A stretch of DNA of 64,000 nt, from assembly GCA_028280025.1 (NCBI GenBank), contig JANQMO010000044.1:1-64000 (forward strand), written 5' to 3'. The notes beneath the pieces are model-generated. The model was not told the DNA's origin. It did no database searches and saw only the letters and a list, made by a program, of their open reading frames with translations. This document shows positions 10,296 through 19,171 of this stretch, piece by piece. The position numbers and the translations under genes are program-made. Source of the DNA: Chlorobium sp. GTDB taxonomy: Bacteria; Bacteroidota; Chlorobiia; Chlorobiales; Chlorobiaceae. The number at the start of each line of letters is the position of its first letter. Position 1 is the stretch's first letter.

Positions 10296-10406
10296 CTTCT
10301 TTCAACTACTTGTGCTGTTAACACCACCAGAAAAACTGATACTTTCAAAAATAACAGCCATAACTGTTTATACGATCATTAAGGCCTCTCCATTCAGGCA
10401 AATATC

Positions 10407-10655
10407 TCACTTTTTCTTTCCTTTTTGAGAGAGCGCGCTCCCTGCCGCCGATTTGGAATGCTTACTTGTCCGACCGTCACGAAGTGTTTTAGAAGCAGAT
10501 TTTGCTGCTGATGATGAAGTTTGTTTTTTAGGTGCTTTTCGTTGAGACAATGCACTTCCCGCGGCTGTTTTCGACGATTTACCAGTCGAAGAACTTCTAA
10601 GAGTTCTTGATGCATTACTTGCAGCTTTCTTTCCTGTTACTTTTTTATTAGCCAT
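10407..10655 (-). CDS. Small basic two-repeat protein
   Basis: An 82-residue Lys/Ser/Ala-rich protein starting at MANKKVTGKKAASNASRTL. It is built from two copies of a ~30-residue unit, each ending AGSALSQ with an internal SKTLR/SRTLR and SK-AAGSAL core. The predicted pI is very high and there is no hydrophobic core or known catalytic motif. Similar small repeats occur in many bacterial genomes as unannotated proteins; nucleic-acid binding is a guess from charge. GGAGG precedes the chosen ATG; a frame starting eight codons earlier also exists. The gene sits upstream of the ImmA/PIN pair. Confidence 0.7.
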   Translation of the reverse strand: MANKKVTGKKAASNASRTLRSSSTGKSSKTAAGSALSQRKAPKKQTSSSAAKSASKTLRDGRTSKHSKSAAGSALSQKGKKK

Positions 10656-10770
10656 AACCCTCCTCCTGATGTAAGACAAAATATTTTCTTCACAGCCATA
10701 CTATTCATCAATAAACAATAACATTATACAATAATATTTCGTCGTGCATAAATAAGCAGACCCATTGACC

Positions 10771-11136
10771 TCAATCGCCTACACTCATAGCAACTTGTTT
10801 TTTTGCCGAGACAATAAAAAGCACCCCCACCCCCAGCGGCACGAACATATGCAGGACAAGGCCGTGGCCGGTTAAGAGCGATACGGTTTCTCCAACAAGA
10901 ACAGCGACCACAACCATAGCACCGCCGGTCCAGGGATATCGCCAGCCGAGCATGAGCCCGATGAAGACAAAGGGACACACCGACAGCCATACGTTGTCGT
11001 AGAGGGAATACTCAGGCTTAAGAAAGGGGAGAGGATTGCCGTACCCGAAATAAAACGGAAGAAAAAGAAAGACGATCAAAGTCCCGCTGATTCTCGCAAT
11101 CCATTGCAACCACGTTTTTAGCTTAGTGCTCACCAC
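10771..11136 (-). CDS. Small integral membrane protein, unknown function
   Basis: A 121-residue protein with about four hydrophobic segments (WIARISGTLIVFLFLPFYF, VWLSVCPFVFIGLMLGW, GGAMVVVAVLVGETVSLL, VLHMFVPLGVGVLFIVSA). I do not recognise a named family. The start is GTG in the listed frame. It follows the methyltransferase gene by 18 bases on the same strand, so the two probably share a transcript. Confidence 0.65.
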   Translation of the reverse strand: MVSTKLKTWLQWIARISGTLIVFLFLPFYFGYGNPLPFLKPEYSLYDNVWLSVCPFVFIGLMLGWRYPWTGGAMVVVAVLVGETVSLLTGHGLVLHMFVPLGVGVLFIVSAKKQVAMSVGD

Positions 11137-11154
11137 GGATAGATTGAGATATGT

Positions 11155-11967
11155 TCATTGGGGAACCCTGCCATGAAACATCGAATAGGTGAAAAACGCA
11201 TAATAATCAGGGTGGTGAAGAATGAACTCTTCTGATTCCGGATCAGTGAGACGAAGAAACGCCTCTCGTTCTTTCTCCTCCAACTCCTGCTCAGCTCCCT
11301 TCCATCGCATCCTGAAAAGCGTCGAAAGCGCTCGATACAAAGAATCGGTCAGCGGAGCGCAGGCTTCTTCTGAAAATGTTTCGGCTGAACGATCGACAAG
11401 ACCGACCTTGCGGAACATACCGGGCGATCGCAGGAAATGGCGCTCCGGTTCGCTCTCCTTGAGAAATGGCGCCATACCCGCGGTTGTTGTCCGCAGCCGT
11501 GCCTCAAGTAACGGATAACCGGGAAGGAGTGTCTCGGAAGACCATGCAAGTATTGCCACCATACCGCCCGGCCTCACAACCCGCACAAGCTCTCTCAGCA
11601 TGGGCAGGGGATCGACAGGAATATAGCCCACACAATCAACGCTCCATGCCCAGTCGAATGTATTGTCATCGAAAGGAATATTGTTTACATCACCCTGGCA
11701 GAACCTGACGCTTCCCGCCAGACCGGCGCTGTCTGCCGCTTCTACAGCATAATCCAATAATGATAAATCGCTGTCCAGGCCGGTAACAGAACCTGCTGGC
11801 CCGATTGCCTCGAAAAGAAGCCTGGACTGCAACCCGATACCGCACCCGGCGTCCAGGCCTCTACTCCCCGATGGAAGCTGCAGTGCCTGTATCGCGGAGC
11901 GGAGGACCGGTTCTCTGAGCGGCTGCATCAAAAGCGCCGTCTCAATGACGCTTTCCGGGTCAGACAC
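11155..11967 (-). CDS. Class I SAM-dependent methyltransferase
   Basis: A 270-residue Rossmann-fold methyltransferase. Motif I is GLDAGCGIGLQSR, then LDSDLSLLDYA (the acidic ribose contact), GDVNNIPFDDNTFDWAWSVD, and the post-motif RVVRPGGMVAILAW. This is the UbiE/Coq5-like small-molecule pattern, but the substrate cannot be told from sequence. It lies between an upstream lipoprotein gene (3 bases away) and a downstream membrane protein, all leftward. Confidence 0.85.
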   Translation of the reverse strand: MSDPESVIETALLMQPLREPVLRSAIQALQLPSGSRGLDAGCGIGLQSRLLFEAIGPAGSVTGLDSDLSLLDYAVEAADSAGLAGSVRFCQGDVNNIPFDDNTFDWAWSVDCVGYIPVDPLPMLRELVRVVRPGGMVAILAWSSETLLPGYPLLEARLRTTTAGMAPFLKESEPERHFLRSPGMFRKVGLVDRSAETFSEEACAPLTDSLYRALSTLFRMRWKGAEQELEEKEREAFLRLTDPESEEFILHHPDYYAFFTYSMFHGRVPQ

Positions 11968-11970
11968 GGT

Positions 11971-12540
11971 TTACAATCCCATTTTCGCAAACCTTTCTTT
12001 CTGTACGGGGAGCAGGAAATGTTTCCCGACAAGAGCGGATTCGGTAAGCTCAGCCTGGGATGCCCTGCAGAGATATACCGCAACAATCATCCGATCGATC
12101 GCTTCCTCGATCCCGTCAGCAGCACGAGGGTTTGGCGGCAGGAGATACTGGCTCCGCACGGTTTTTCTTGCGTCCTCGATACTCATCTTTTTTGACAATG
12201 CGCCAAGAACTCTCTGATACATGCCGACGATGCCCTTGATGCATGCCTGCGCATAGTCATAATCATCGATAGTCAGTTCCTCTTCCATAAACCTCACCTT
12301 TTCGAGAAGCTTTTTTCTTCTGGTATTTTTTCTTTCCTCTCGGGCTTTTTCAATGTAAGCAAGATGGCCTTCCCAATCATTGATGGCAATCTGAACCTGG
12401 AACTGGGCTACTCTGGATGACCCGTATTTCTGCTCCAGAGTCAGCCCCTGCTCAGCCTCGGCTTCAGGCTCTTTGCTGTTACAGCCGGTTATCATGACAG
12501 GCACGAAAGCAATCAAAACCGCAAGGAAAATATGTTTCAT
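11971..12540 (-). CDS. Putative lipoprotein, unknown function
   Basis: Starts at MKHIFLAVLIAFVPVMITGC, a lipoprotein signal peptide with the lipobox ITGC; AGAGGAGAA precedes the ATG at a good distance. The open frame extends 67 codons upstream, but that part lacks conserved features. The mature part (~170 residues) is highly charged and probably helical (IEKAREERKNTRRKKLLEKV, MIVAVYLCRASQAEL). I do not recognise a family. It is directly followed by the methyltransferase gene. Confidence 0.7.
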   Translation of the reverse strand: MKHIFLAVLIAFVPVMITGCNSKEPEAEAEQGLTLEQKYGSSRVAQFQVQIAINDWEGHLAYIEKAREERKNTRRKKLLEKVRFMEEELTIDDYDYAQACIKGIVGMYQRVLGALSKKMSIEDARKTVRSQYLLPPNPRAADGIEEAIDRMIVAVYLCRASQAELTESALVGKHFLLPVQKERFAKMGL

Positions 12541-12652
12541 TGTTCTCCTCTCATCAGGGTTTTTCTTCCCGGCGGAACGGAAAGAATCAATTGAAAAAAC
12601 TGACGGCACGCAGAAATGTACATAGAAAAAAACGACAGGAAAAGGCATGGGT

Positions 12653-13372
12653 TCACTCCCTTCCCGACATCCAGAAATCATCATACCCTTCTTTGACGAT
12701 AACGGTAATTTTCCGGCCGCGGCAGAGTTCGAGAACCGCAAGGAAGGTTACAACAACGACAAGAGGATTCTTCTCATGCTGAAGAACAGACCTGAAGGAT
12801 ATCTGGATTGTTTCTTTCAGAAAACCGAGAATCTTTTCACATTGCTCGTCTATTGTTACCGGCGCTTCATCAACGTTCTGTACCCTGGTTCTCGGCATTC
12901 TGTCAAGCACCGACTTGTAGGACATGATCAGGTGGTAGAGCGTCGGCCGGTTGACAGGCTGGTCGAGTTCATCGATGACTTCCGGCTCGAAAGCCTCGAA
13001 ATATCCTTTAGCAAACATCCTGCGCCGCTCTTCTTCGAGCAAACGCATCTGTTCCGCTCCTTCCTTGATACGCTTGTACTCAAGAAGCCTTTCAACAAGC
13101 TCTGTCCTGGGATCGAACTCGGAAGCCTCACCCTCTTCGGAACTCTCGCTCGGCAGAAGCATTTTCGCCTTGATACTCATCAGGAGCGATGCCATATAGA
13201 TGAATTCGGCCGCCACCTCGAGATTGAGGCTCTGCATGGCATCGAGATAATCGATAAAGTCTTTGGTAATTCTGGAAATGGGGATATTATAAATATCAAG
13301 CTCGTCGCGCTTGATAAAAAACAGCAGCAGGTCCAGGGGACCGTCAAACTCGTCCAGACTGATCCGAAACAT
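12653..13372 (-). CDS. scpA: Segregation and condensation protein A
   Basis: ScpA is the kleisin that bridges SMC heads and, with ScpB, forms the bacterial condensin. The 239-residue protein has the family opening FRISLDEFDGPLDLLLFFIKRDELDIYNIPIS, the helical AAEFIYMASLLMSIKAKMLLP segment, and the C-terminal winged-helix region. Length is typical. scpB and smc are not in the window. The lipoprotein gene lies downstream on the same strand. Confidence 0.95.
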   Translation of the reverse strand: MFRISLDEFDGPLDLLLFFIKRDELDIYNIPISRITKDFIDYLDAMQSLNLEVAAEFIYMASLLMSIKAKMLLPSESSEEGEASEFDPRTELVERLLEYKRIKEGAEQMRLLEEERRRMFAKGYFEAFEPEVIDELDQPVNRPTLYHLIMSYKSVLDRMPRTRVQNVDEAPVTIDEQCEKILGFLKETIQISFRSVLQHEKNPLVVVVTFLAVLELCRGRKITVIVKEGYDDFWMSGRE

Positions 13373-13452
13373 GACGTGTTATCTACAGGGCAGGCGTTGA
13401 TGTACCGTTAATCAGATATAATAATACAATTACGAACGCATTTCCTCCTCTC

Positions 13453-13989
13453 ATGCAAAACATTTTCAAGGCCGGCATCACTGTATTCCTGAGCATGCTT
13501 TTCGCAATGCCCCCGCTGTATGCCAAATCCCCGAAAGACTACTTTGACAGCGGATATAGTCATCACCTCAGCGGACGGTATGAAAGCGCTGAAAAATACT
13601 ACACGAAGGCCATCAGAAAAAATCCTTCATATACGCAGGCATATCTGATGCGGGGCGCTGTTTACCATTCCCGCAGGGAGTATCAGCTTGCATTGAACGA
13701 CTATACGAAATCCATCGAAACCGGTGCAGACCATTTTAAGGCCGTCGCCTATTACAACCGTGGTCTCGTGTTATTCGATACCGGCAACTACAAAGCCGCC
13801 ATCAAGGATTTTTCCAATGCTCTTTCGTACAGCCCTAAAATGGCAAATGCATACCTGCATCGCGGCATCGCCAAAGGCAGGGCAGGAAACAGTGCAGGAC
13901 AGTTGAGAGATTTCACCACAGCCGCACGGCTCGGCGATTTCGAACTCAAAAAACTTCTTCAACAGCACGCCCCGCATCTGCTTAAATAA
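13453..13989 (+). CDS. Exported TPR-repeat protein
   Basis: A 178-residue protein with a signal peptide (MQNIFKAGITVFLSMLFAMP, likely cut after YA near residue 24) and three to four tetratricopeptide repeats, e.g. SAEKYYTKAIRKNPSYTQAYL, AYYNRGLVLFDTGNYKAAI and AYLHRGIAKGRAGNSAG. TPRs mediate protein-protein contact; the periplasmic partner is unknown. It is divergent from scpA and stands alone, with a repeat-rich spacer downstream. Confidence 0.82.
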   Translation: MQNIFKAGITVFLSMLFAMPPLYAKSPKDYFDSGYSHHLSGRYESAEKYYTKAIRKNPSYTQAYLMRGAVYHSRREYQLALNDYTKSIETGADHFKAVAYYNRGLVLFDTGNYKAAIKDFSNALSYSPKMANAYLHRGIAKGRAGNSAGQLRDFTTAARLGDFELKKLLQQHAPHLLK

Positions 13990-14014
13990 TCACAAGAAAA
14001 AACCTTTTTGTTGA

Positions 14015-14043
14015 GTTGTTGATGTGTTGAATTGTTGAACTGT
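14015..14043 (+). repeat. Third copy of the tsaE-flanking repeat
   Basis: The TTGTTGAGTTGTTGATGTG stretch and what follows match the 6869-6904 repeat with three mismatches over the shared length. Further TCAACAA fragments follow at 14084-14112, so this spacer is a degenerate relative of the same family. Confidence 0.7.
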
Positions 14044-14115
14044 TATATACCTCTCATATAACTTCAACCCTTATCATTATAACGATTCAACAATCCCTAC
14101 AAATCAACAGCTTTT

Positions 14116-14335
14116 CTACAGTCCGAACTGCTTCGTCTCGACCATCTCCATACTCAATATCGACAAGAAATCAAGCGCCAGCCCCTGCAGGACATACTCA
14201 TACGGCAGCCATCCATACCCGTTATCTCCCCATTGACGCCCCCAGGAATTTCTGATCAGTAATGCGCCTTTTGTTTTTTCAGAACATGTCTTGTTCCCTA
14301 TCTCTTTGTCATCCACAGTCCGAAATAAAAGTCCG
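14116..14335 (-). pseudogene. C1 (papain-family) peptidase, C-terminal remnant
   Basis: The frame reads DDKEIGNKTCS, then GALLIRNSWGRQWGDNGYG and WLPYEYVLQGLALDFLS. This is the asparagine-containing end of a papain-type cysteine peptidase (the catalytic Asn is in RNSWG). Upstream codons of the same frame do not resemble the family, and the catalytic Cys and His regions are missing, so this is a truncated relic. The listed boundary is approximate. The gene on the + strand starts 131 bases beyond. Confidence 0.7.
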
Positions 14336-14465
14336 AGGCTGCACGGCTCAGTTCTTTTGAAAATGCAACAAGAGGACCTATTTGCCGACATGATGTGTTT
14401 TACGCCCAAAAGCCTTACATTATGATCTCTTGTTACCATTCAACCCCAGATTAAAGGAGCTGAAA

Positions 14466-14939
14466 ATGGCAGGGAAAAAAAGTCTGCTCAAGGAGATGCA
14501 AGAAAGTTTCATGATACATCCTGTCGCTGCACATTTCAGCAACGGGCTGATTCCGGTTGCCGTTCTTTATCTCATGCTCACGCTTCCGGCAGGAGACCAG
14601 TTCTTCGAGCACACGGTCGAACACCTTCTCATCATTGTTTTGTTTGCCGTGCCGGTGTCCTTTTTTTCGGGGCTTCATGACTGGAAAAAGAATTATAAAA
14701 AGGCGAAAACGCCGATTTTCATAAACAAGATCCGTCTGTCGATCCTCCTTTTCGTCCTTGTTGCGGCAACTGTTACCATCCGGCTGACGGTACCGGAGGT
14801 GATGTACCAGAATGACTGGCTCCACTGGGTCTACATCGTGCTCCTTTTCGCTACGCTGCCGGTCGTAACCATGCTGGGACATTACGGCGGCAAACTTGCC
14901 GGTGCCGCAAAAATGGCTGCGTCCCGCAGAAACAAGTAA
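14466..14939 (+). CDS. DUF2231-like membrane protein
   Basis: A 157-residue protein with four predicted transmembrane helices; it begins MAGKKSLLKEMQESFMIHPVAAHFSNGLIPV. The early His (IHPVAAHFSNGL) and the later HLLIIVLFAVPVSFFSGLHDW are the kind of pattern seen in DUF2231 membrane proteins, which are proposed haem/redox-associated. That assignment is tentative. The ATG with GGAGCTGAAA upstream was preferred to an earlier in-frame ATG. Confidence 0.7.
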   Translation: MAGKKSLLKEMQESFMIHPVAAHFSNGLIPVAVLYLMLTLPAGDQFFEHTVEHLLIIVLFAVPVSFFSGLHDWKKNYKKAKTPIFINKIRLSILLFVLVAATVTIRLTVPEVMYQNDWLHWVYIVLLFATLPVVTMLGHYGGKLAGAAKMAASRRNK

Positions 14940-15093
14940 CGACGCATATCACCTTGCTTGCCACGGGCGCTAAGGTATCGCGATTATCATGTCTCTGAAG
15001 CAGAAAGGTGGACCGGGAATCATTTCTACCTGCGACAGGTTAGTTTACCTGCCGGATCGCACAGGCTTCCTGCAGAAACCCTGACCGCCTGGA

Positions 15094-15717
15094 ATGGCAG
15101 GCAAGAACCGCCACAGAGTGACCTTGAGAAAGATTCTGATATTATTTGCCCACCCCGCACTGGAAAAGTCCAGGGTAAACAAATCGCTTATAGAAACACT
15201 CCAGAGCGTCGAGGGTGCAACCCTTCATGACCTGTACGAGTGCTATCCGGAAATGGACATTGACATTCCCGTTGAACGCCAGCTCCTTCTCGACCATGAT
15301 GTCGTTCTTTTCCAATACCCGTTCCTGCTTTTCGGTCCGCCTGCTCTCGTAAAGGAATGGATGGATCTCGTTCTTGTTCATGGCTGGGCCTTCGGGCGGA
15401 ACGGTAACGCACTGCGGGGCAAATGGGTATGCCACTTTATCACCACGGGCGGAAGTGAAGGCTCCTATACAAGAAAAGGATTCAACCGTTTCACCATGAA
15501 AGAACTTCTTGCTCCGCTGGAGCAGGCAGCCCTTCTCTGCGGCATGCGGTATCTCCCTCCCTATGCCATTCACGGCACCAATGTCATGACGTTCGATACG
15601 ATCGAAGAAGAGGCGCAGCAGTACCGCTATGCCCTGCAAGCTCTTGCCGACCGGTCATTCGATCCGGAAAGGCTCGAAAATCTGGATAATCTCAGAGATC
15701 AATTCAGAAAAACTTAG
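15094..15717 (+). CDS. NAD(P)H quinone oxidoreductase, KefF-like
   Basis: A 207-residue flavodoxin-fold protein of the KefF/MdaB/NQO2-like family. Visible features are KILILFAHPALEKSRVNKSL (FMN phosphate loop), VLFQYPFLLFGPPALVKEWMD, and GGSEGSYTRKGFNRFT. In E. coli, KefF is the soluble activator of KefC, reducing quinones with NAD(P)H. The stop lies 4 bases before the start of the KefC-type antiporter gene, supporting that partnership. A GTG start at 15118 is an alternative. Confidence 0.88.
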   Translation: MAGKNRHRVTLRKILILFAHPALEKSRVNKSLIETLQSVEGATLHDLYECYPEMDIDIPVERQLLLDHDVVLFQYPFLLFGPPALVKEWMDLVLVHGWAFGRNGNALRGKWVCHFITTGGSEGSYTRKGFNRFTMKELLAPLEQAALLCGMRYLPPYAIHGTNVMTFDTIEEEAQQYRYALQALADRSFDPERLENLDNLRDQFRKT

Positions 15718-15721
15718 GTCC

Positions 15722-17623
15722 ATGCACCACGGAGGATTCTTTTTCCAGGCGTTCGTTTATCTTGCCGCGGCGGTCATTTCCGTTCCGATAGCAAAAAAAC
15801 TCGGGCTCGGTTCGGTTCTCGGCTATCTCATCGCCGGCATCATTATCGGCCCGTCTGTTCTCGGCCTGATCGGCGCGGAAGGACAAAGCGTCATGCAGTT
15901 TGCCGAATTCGGGATCATCATGATGCTGTTTCTTATCGGACTCGAACTGCAGCCTTCGATGATCTGGAAACTGAAAGGCTCCATCCTGGGAATGGGAGGC
16001 GCACAGGTATCGGCCACGGCTCTTTTGATCATGGTGATTGCAATCATGTTCGGTCTTCAGTGGCAGACATCACTCGCCCTGGGCCTTGTCCTTGCGCTTT
16101 CTTCCACTGCAATCGTCTTGCAGACTCTTAATGAAAAGGGCCTGATGCAGACGGACGGAGGGCAGAACTCGTTTTCCGTACTGCTGTTTCAGGATATCGC
16201 AATCATACCCATACTCGCGCTCATGCCGCTCCTGGCAACGGGGCTGGCTCCATCACATCATGGTCATGAAACAGGCGGGCATGAAGCGGGCTCCACATGG
16301 ATCGACGGTCTGCCGATCTGGGGACAGACTGCCGTCGTTCTTGGAGTTGTCGCGGGTATCATTCTTGCCGGCAAATATCTGCTCAACCCCGCATTCCACC
16401 TGATCGCAAAAACAAGGCTGCGTGAACTGTTTACCGCAGCCGCCCTGCTTCTTGTCATCGCCATCACCATTATCATGAGCAAAGTCGGCCTGAGCCCTGC
16501 ACTTGGAACGTTCATCGCCGGCGTCTTCCTTGCACAGAGCGAATATCGCCATGAACTGGAATCGAATATCGAGCCGTTCAAAGGCCTCCTGCTCGGCCTT
16601 TTTTTCATTTCCGTCGGCGCCTCGATCGATTTTAATGTCATCACCGGTAATCCGCTCATGATCATGGAACTGGTAGCGGCCCTCCTTCTCCTGAAATTCC
16701 TCGTTCTTGTCGTAATCGGGAGACTGTTCAACATGAGTTTCGACAACATTATGCTTTTCGCGCTCGCTCTTGCCGAAGGGGGAGAATTCGCTTTCGTACT
16801 GTTCTCGTTCGGCCTCACCAACGGAGTTTTCGAAGCATCGCTCGTCAACCCCCTTATTGCAGTTGTCGCTCTGAGTATGGCGATCACCCCTCTCCTTGTT
16901 CTCTTGAACGAAAAAATCATTCAGCCGAGATTCGGAACGAAAGAACGGGAAGAAAAGGCTCCTGACAGGATCGACGCAAAACACCGGGTCATCATTGCCG
17001 GATTCGGTTCGGTCGGAAGCACGGTAGGGCGCTTCATGCAGGCCAACGACGAAGAAGCGGTATATCTCGACACCGATCCCGACAATGTCGAAATGCTGCG
17101 GAAAATGGGATTGCAGGTCTTTTACGGAGATGCGTCTCGCCCCGCCCTCCTGCACGCTGCAGGAGCTGCAGAGGCGGAACTTCTGATCATCGCGGTGGCT
17201 GATTCGGAAAAAACCATCGAAATTGCCGACGCTGTGCGCAAATATTTCCCGAATCTCCCGATCATCGCCAGAACAAACAGCTGGGAGGAGTCCTTCGAAC
17301 TGATCGACAGAGGGATACAGGACGTATACCTCGATACGCTCGATGTCGCACTCAGGATAGGAGGCAACGCACTGAGCAGGCTCGGTCACAGGAAACACCA
17401 TGTATCGAGGGCAATGAAAACATTCCGACGATACGAAGAACGCCATATCCATGAGCTTGCAGAAATGCGGCACGACAAGAAAGAACTGATTCGCGCCACG
17501 AAACAGCGGATAGAGGACATCGAAGAGCTCATGCTGAAAGAAAAAGCGGAGCTGCACAAAGACAAGGATCTCGGCTGGGACTCAAGCGGGCACCGCTCCG
17601 ACGAATATCATATGCGAAGCTGA
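15722..17623 (+). CDS. KefC/KefB-type K+/H+ antiporter
   Basis: A 633-residue CPA2 antiporter: about 12 transmembrane helices (residues ~5-400) followed by a cytosolic RCK/TrkA-N domain with the nucleotide-binding HRVIIAGFGSVGSTVGRFMQ. Family members expel K+ in exchange for H+ during electrophile stress, gated by glutathione adducts. The ATG at 15722 (MHHGGFFFQAF) places the first helix correctly; earlier in-frame codons overlap the preceding gene. The highly charged tail (after ~560) is likely a coiled coil. It lies next to the KefF-like gene and convergent with the Trk uptake genes, making a K+ homeostasis cluster. Confidence 0.9.
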   Translation: MHHGGFFFQAFVYLAAAVISVPIAKKLGLGSVLGYLIAGIIIGPSVLGLIGAEGQSVMQFAEFGIIMMLFLIGLELQPSMIWKLKGSILGMGGAQVSATALLIMVIAIMFGLQWQTSLALGLVLALSSTAIVLQTLNEKGLMQTDGGQNSFSVLLFQDIAIIPILALMPLLATGLAPSHHGHETGGHEAGSTWIDGLPIWGQTAVVLGVVAGIILAGKYLLNPAFHLIAKTRLRELFTAAALLLVIAITIIMSKVGLSPALGTFIAGVFLAQSEYRHELESNIEPFKGLLLGLFFISVGASIDFNVITGNPLMIMELVAALLLLKFLVLVVIGRLFNMSFDNIMLFALALAEGGEFAFVLFSFGLTNGVFEASLVNPLIAVVALSMAITPLLVLLNEKIIQPRFGTKEREEKAPDRIDAKHRVIIAGFGSVGSTVGRFMQANDEEAVYLDTDPDNVEMLRKMGLQVFYGDASRPALLHAAGAAEAELLIIAVADSEKTIEIADAVRKYFPNLPIIARTNSWEESFELIDRGIQDVYLDTLDVALRIGGNALSRLGHRKHHVSRAMKTFRRYEERHIHELAEMRHDKKELIRATKQRIEDIEELMLKEKAELHKDKDLGWDSSGHRSDEYHMRS

Positions 17624-17639
17624 GGGCTCCCGGGCACTC

Positions 17640-19133
17640 CTATCTGAGGCTTTTCACACTCGATTTCTTTCCAGGCATTTTTTTCCAGAACGCTGGATAG
17701 AACATTACCATCACGGAAAACATCTCAAGTCTGCCGGTCAGCATGAAGAAGGAAAGAAACCACTTGCCTGCCGGAGAAATATGGGAAAAGGTACTGCTCG
17801 GTCCCACTTCGCCGAATCCGGGACCAATATTGAAAAGCGCCGAGATAACCGAGCTCATGGAACTGAAAAGATCCATATCGTCAAGAATGGTCATGACCAG
17901 ACTTCCGGCAAGGATCATGAAGATATTGAGGATGAAATAGCTTATCGCCAGGGTAACGACGGAAGCGTCGACGTTTTTCTGGTTTATCTTGATAGGAACG
18001 ACCGCAAGGGGCTGGAGGAATTTTTTTCCGTTTGCGTAGAGATATTTGAAGAGGATTTCGTAATGCACGACTTTTATGCCGCTTGTGGTCGAGCCCGCGC
18101 ATGCGCCTATAAAACAGGCAACCAGAATGAGCATCTGCGCCGACAGGGGCCAGAGTTCATAGTTCGCAGTTGTGAAACCTGATGTTGTCAGGATTGATAC
18201 GACCTGGAAAAATCCGTAGCGCAGGGACTCCAGGGGGCCGCTGTAGCTCCCGGAAATCCAGAGTATCAGTGCAGTCAGAAGGCCGAAAAAAGCGACAAAA
18301 CCGATATACCATCGAATCTCCGTATTGTTCCGGACCGGTTCCCAGTCCCGCTTCATGATCTGGTAGTGCATCATGAACGTCATGCCTCCAAGAAACATGA
18401 AAATGACGGTGACCCAGTCGAACCATGCACTGTCATAATACCCGAGACTGCTGTTCTTGATTGAGTAGCCTGCCGTCGAAACAATACCGAAAGCGTGGCA
18501 GAGGGAATCGAAGAGGGGCATGCCCCCAACGACAAGCAAAAGGATGAGCATGAGATTGAGAGCAAGGTAGATCGTCCAGAGCCAGACGGCTGTCTGCTTC
18601 ACCCTTGGAAACGTTTTTTCACCCGTGATAACCTGTCCCGGATCGGCTTCAGCCTTGTAGAGCTGCATACCGCCAATACCGAGAAGAGGAAGCAGGAGAA
18701 TGGTCACCATAATGAATCCCATGCCACCTATAAGGTGGGTGGTACTTCGCCACAAGAGCAGGCCGTGCGGCAGCGCTTCGATATCATCGAGAATCGTTGC
18801 GCCTGTCGTCGTGTAGCCCGACATCATTTCAAAAAACGCATCGGTAAACGACGGGATGCTGCCGTGCAGGAGAAAAGGAAGCGTTGAAACCGAAGAGACC
18901 AGAACCCATCCGAATGTAACAATGAAAAAACCGTCCTTGAGAGTCAGATCACGGGACTTCCTGAATTTCCACCAGAGCGGCAGACCGATCCCGACGGTTA
19001 TAAGCGCTGCGGAGACAAGGGGTATCGCATCACCGTCATTGTATATCAGTGCACAACCGAGAGGAAGAAGCATGGTGCTCCCGATAAAAAGGAGCAGTAC
19101 ACCGAAGACATTGGATATTGCAGGAAAGTTCAT
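17640..19133 (-). CDS. trkH: Trk-type potassium uptake membrane subunit
   Basis: A 497-residue K+ translocating subunit of the TrkH/KtrB superfamily. Four M1-P-M2 repeats carry the degenerate selectivity-filter glycines: GYTTTGATIL, FGIVSTAGYS, SILTTSGFTTANY and SALFNIGPGFG. Conserved GGMGFIMVTILLLPLLGIGGMQL is also present. It pairs with the TrkA gene 38 bases upstream (transcribed first). Its stop lies 17 bases from the convergent KefC stop. Confidence 0.95.
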   Translation of the reverse strand: MNFPAISNVFGVLLLFIGSTMLLPLGCALIYNDGDAIPLVSAALITVGIGLPLWWKFRKSRDLTLKDGFFIVTFGWVLVSSVSTLPFLLHGSIPSFTDAFFEMMSGYTTTGATILDDIEALPHGLLLWRSTTHLIGGMGFIMVTILLLPLLGIGGMQLYKAEADPGQVITGEKTFPRVKQTAVWLWTIYLALNLMLILLLVVGGMPLFDSLCHAFGIVSTAGYSIKNSSLGYYDSAWFDWVTVIFMFLGGMTFMMHYQIMKRDWEPVRNNTEIRWYIGFVAFFGLLTALILWISGSYSGPLESLRYGFFQVVSILTTSGFTTANYELWPLSAQMLILVACFIGACAGSTTSGIKVVHYEILFKYLYANGKKFLQPLAVVPIKINQKNVDASVVTLAISYFILNIFMILAGSLVMTILDDMDLFSSMSSVISALFNIGPGFGEVGPSSTFSHISPAGKWFLSFFMLTGRLEMFSVMVMFYPAFWKKMPGKKSSVKSLR

Positions 19134-19171
19134 TAAAGAAGGCTTTGTCGTTCCCGAGAGCGTTGGCCCGC

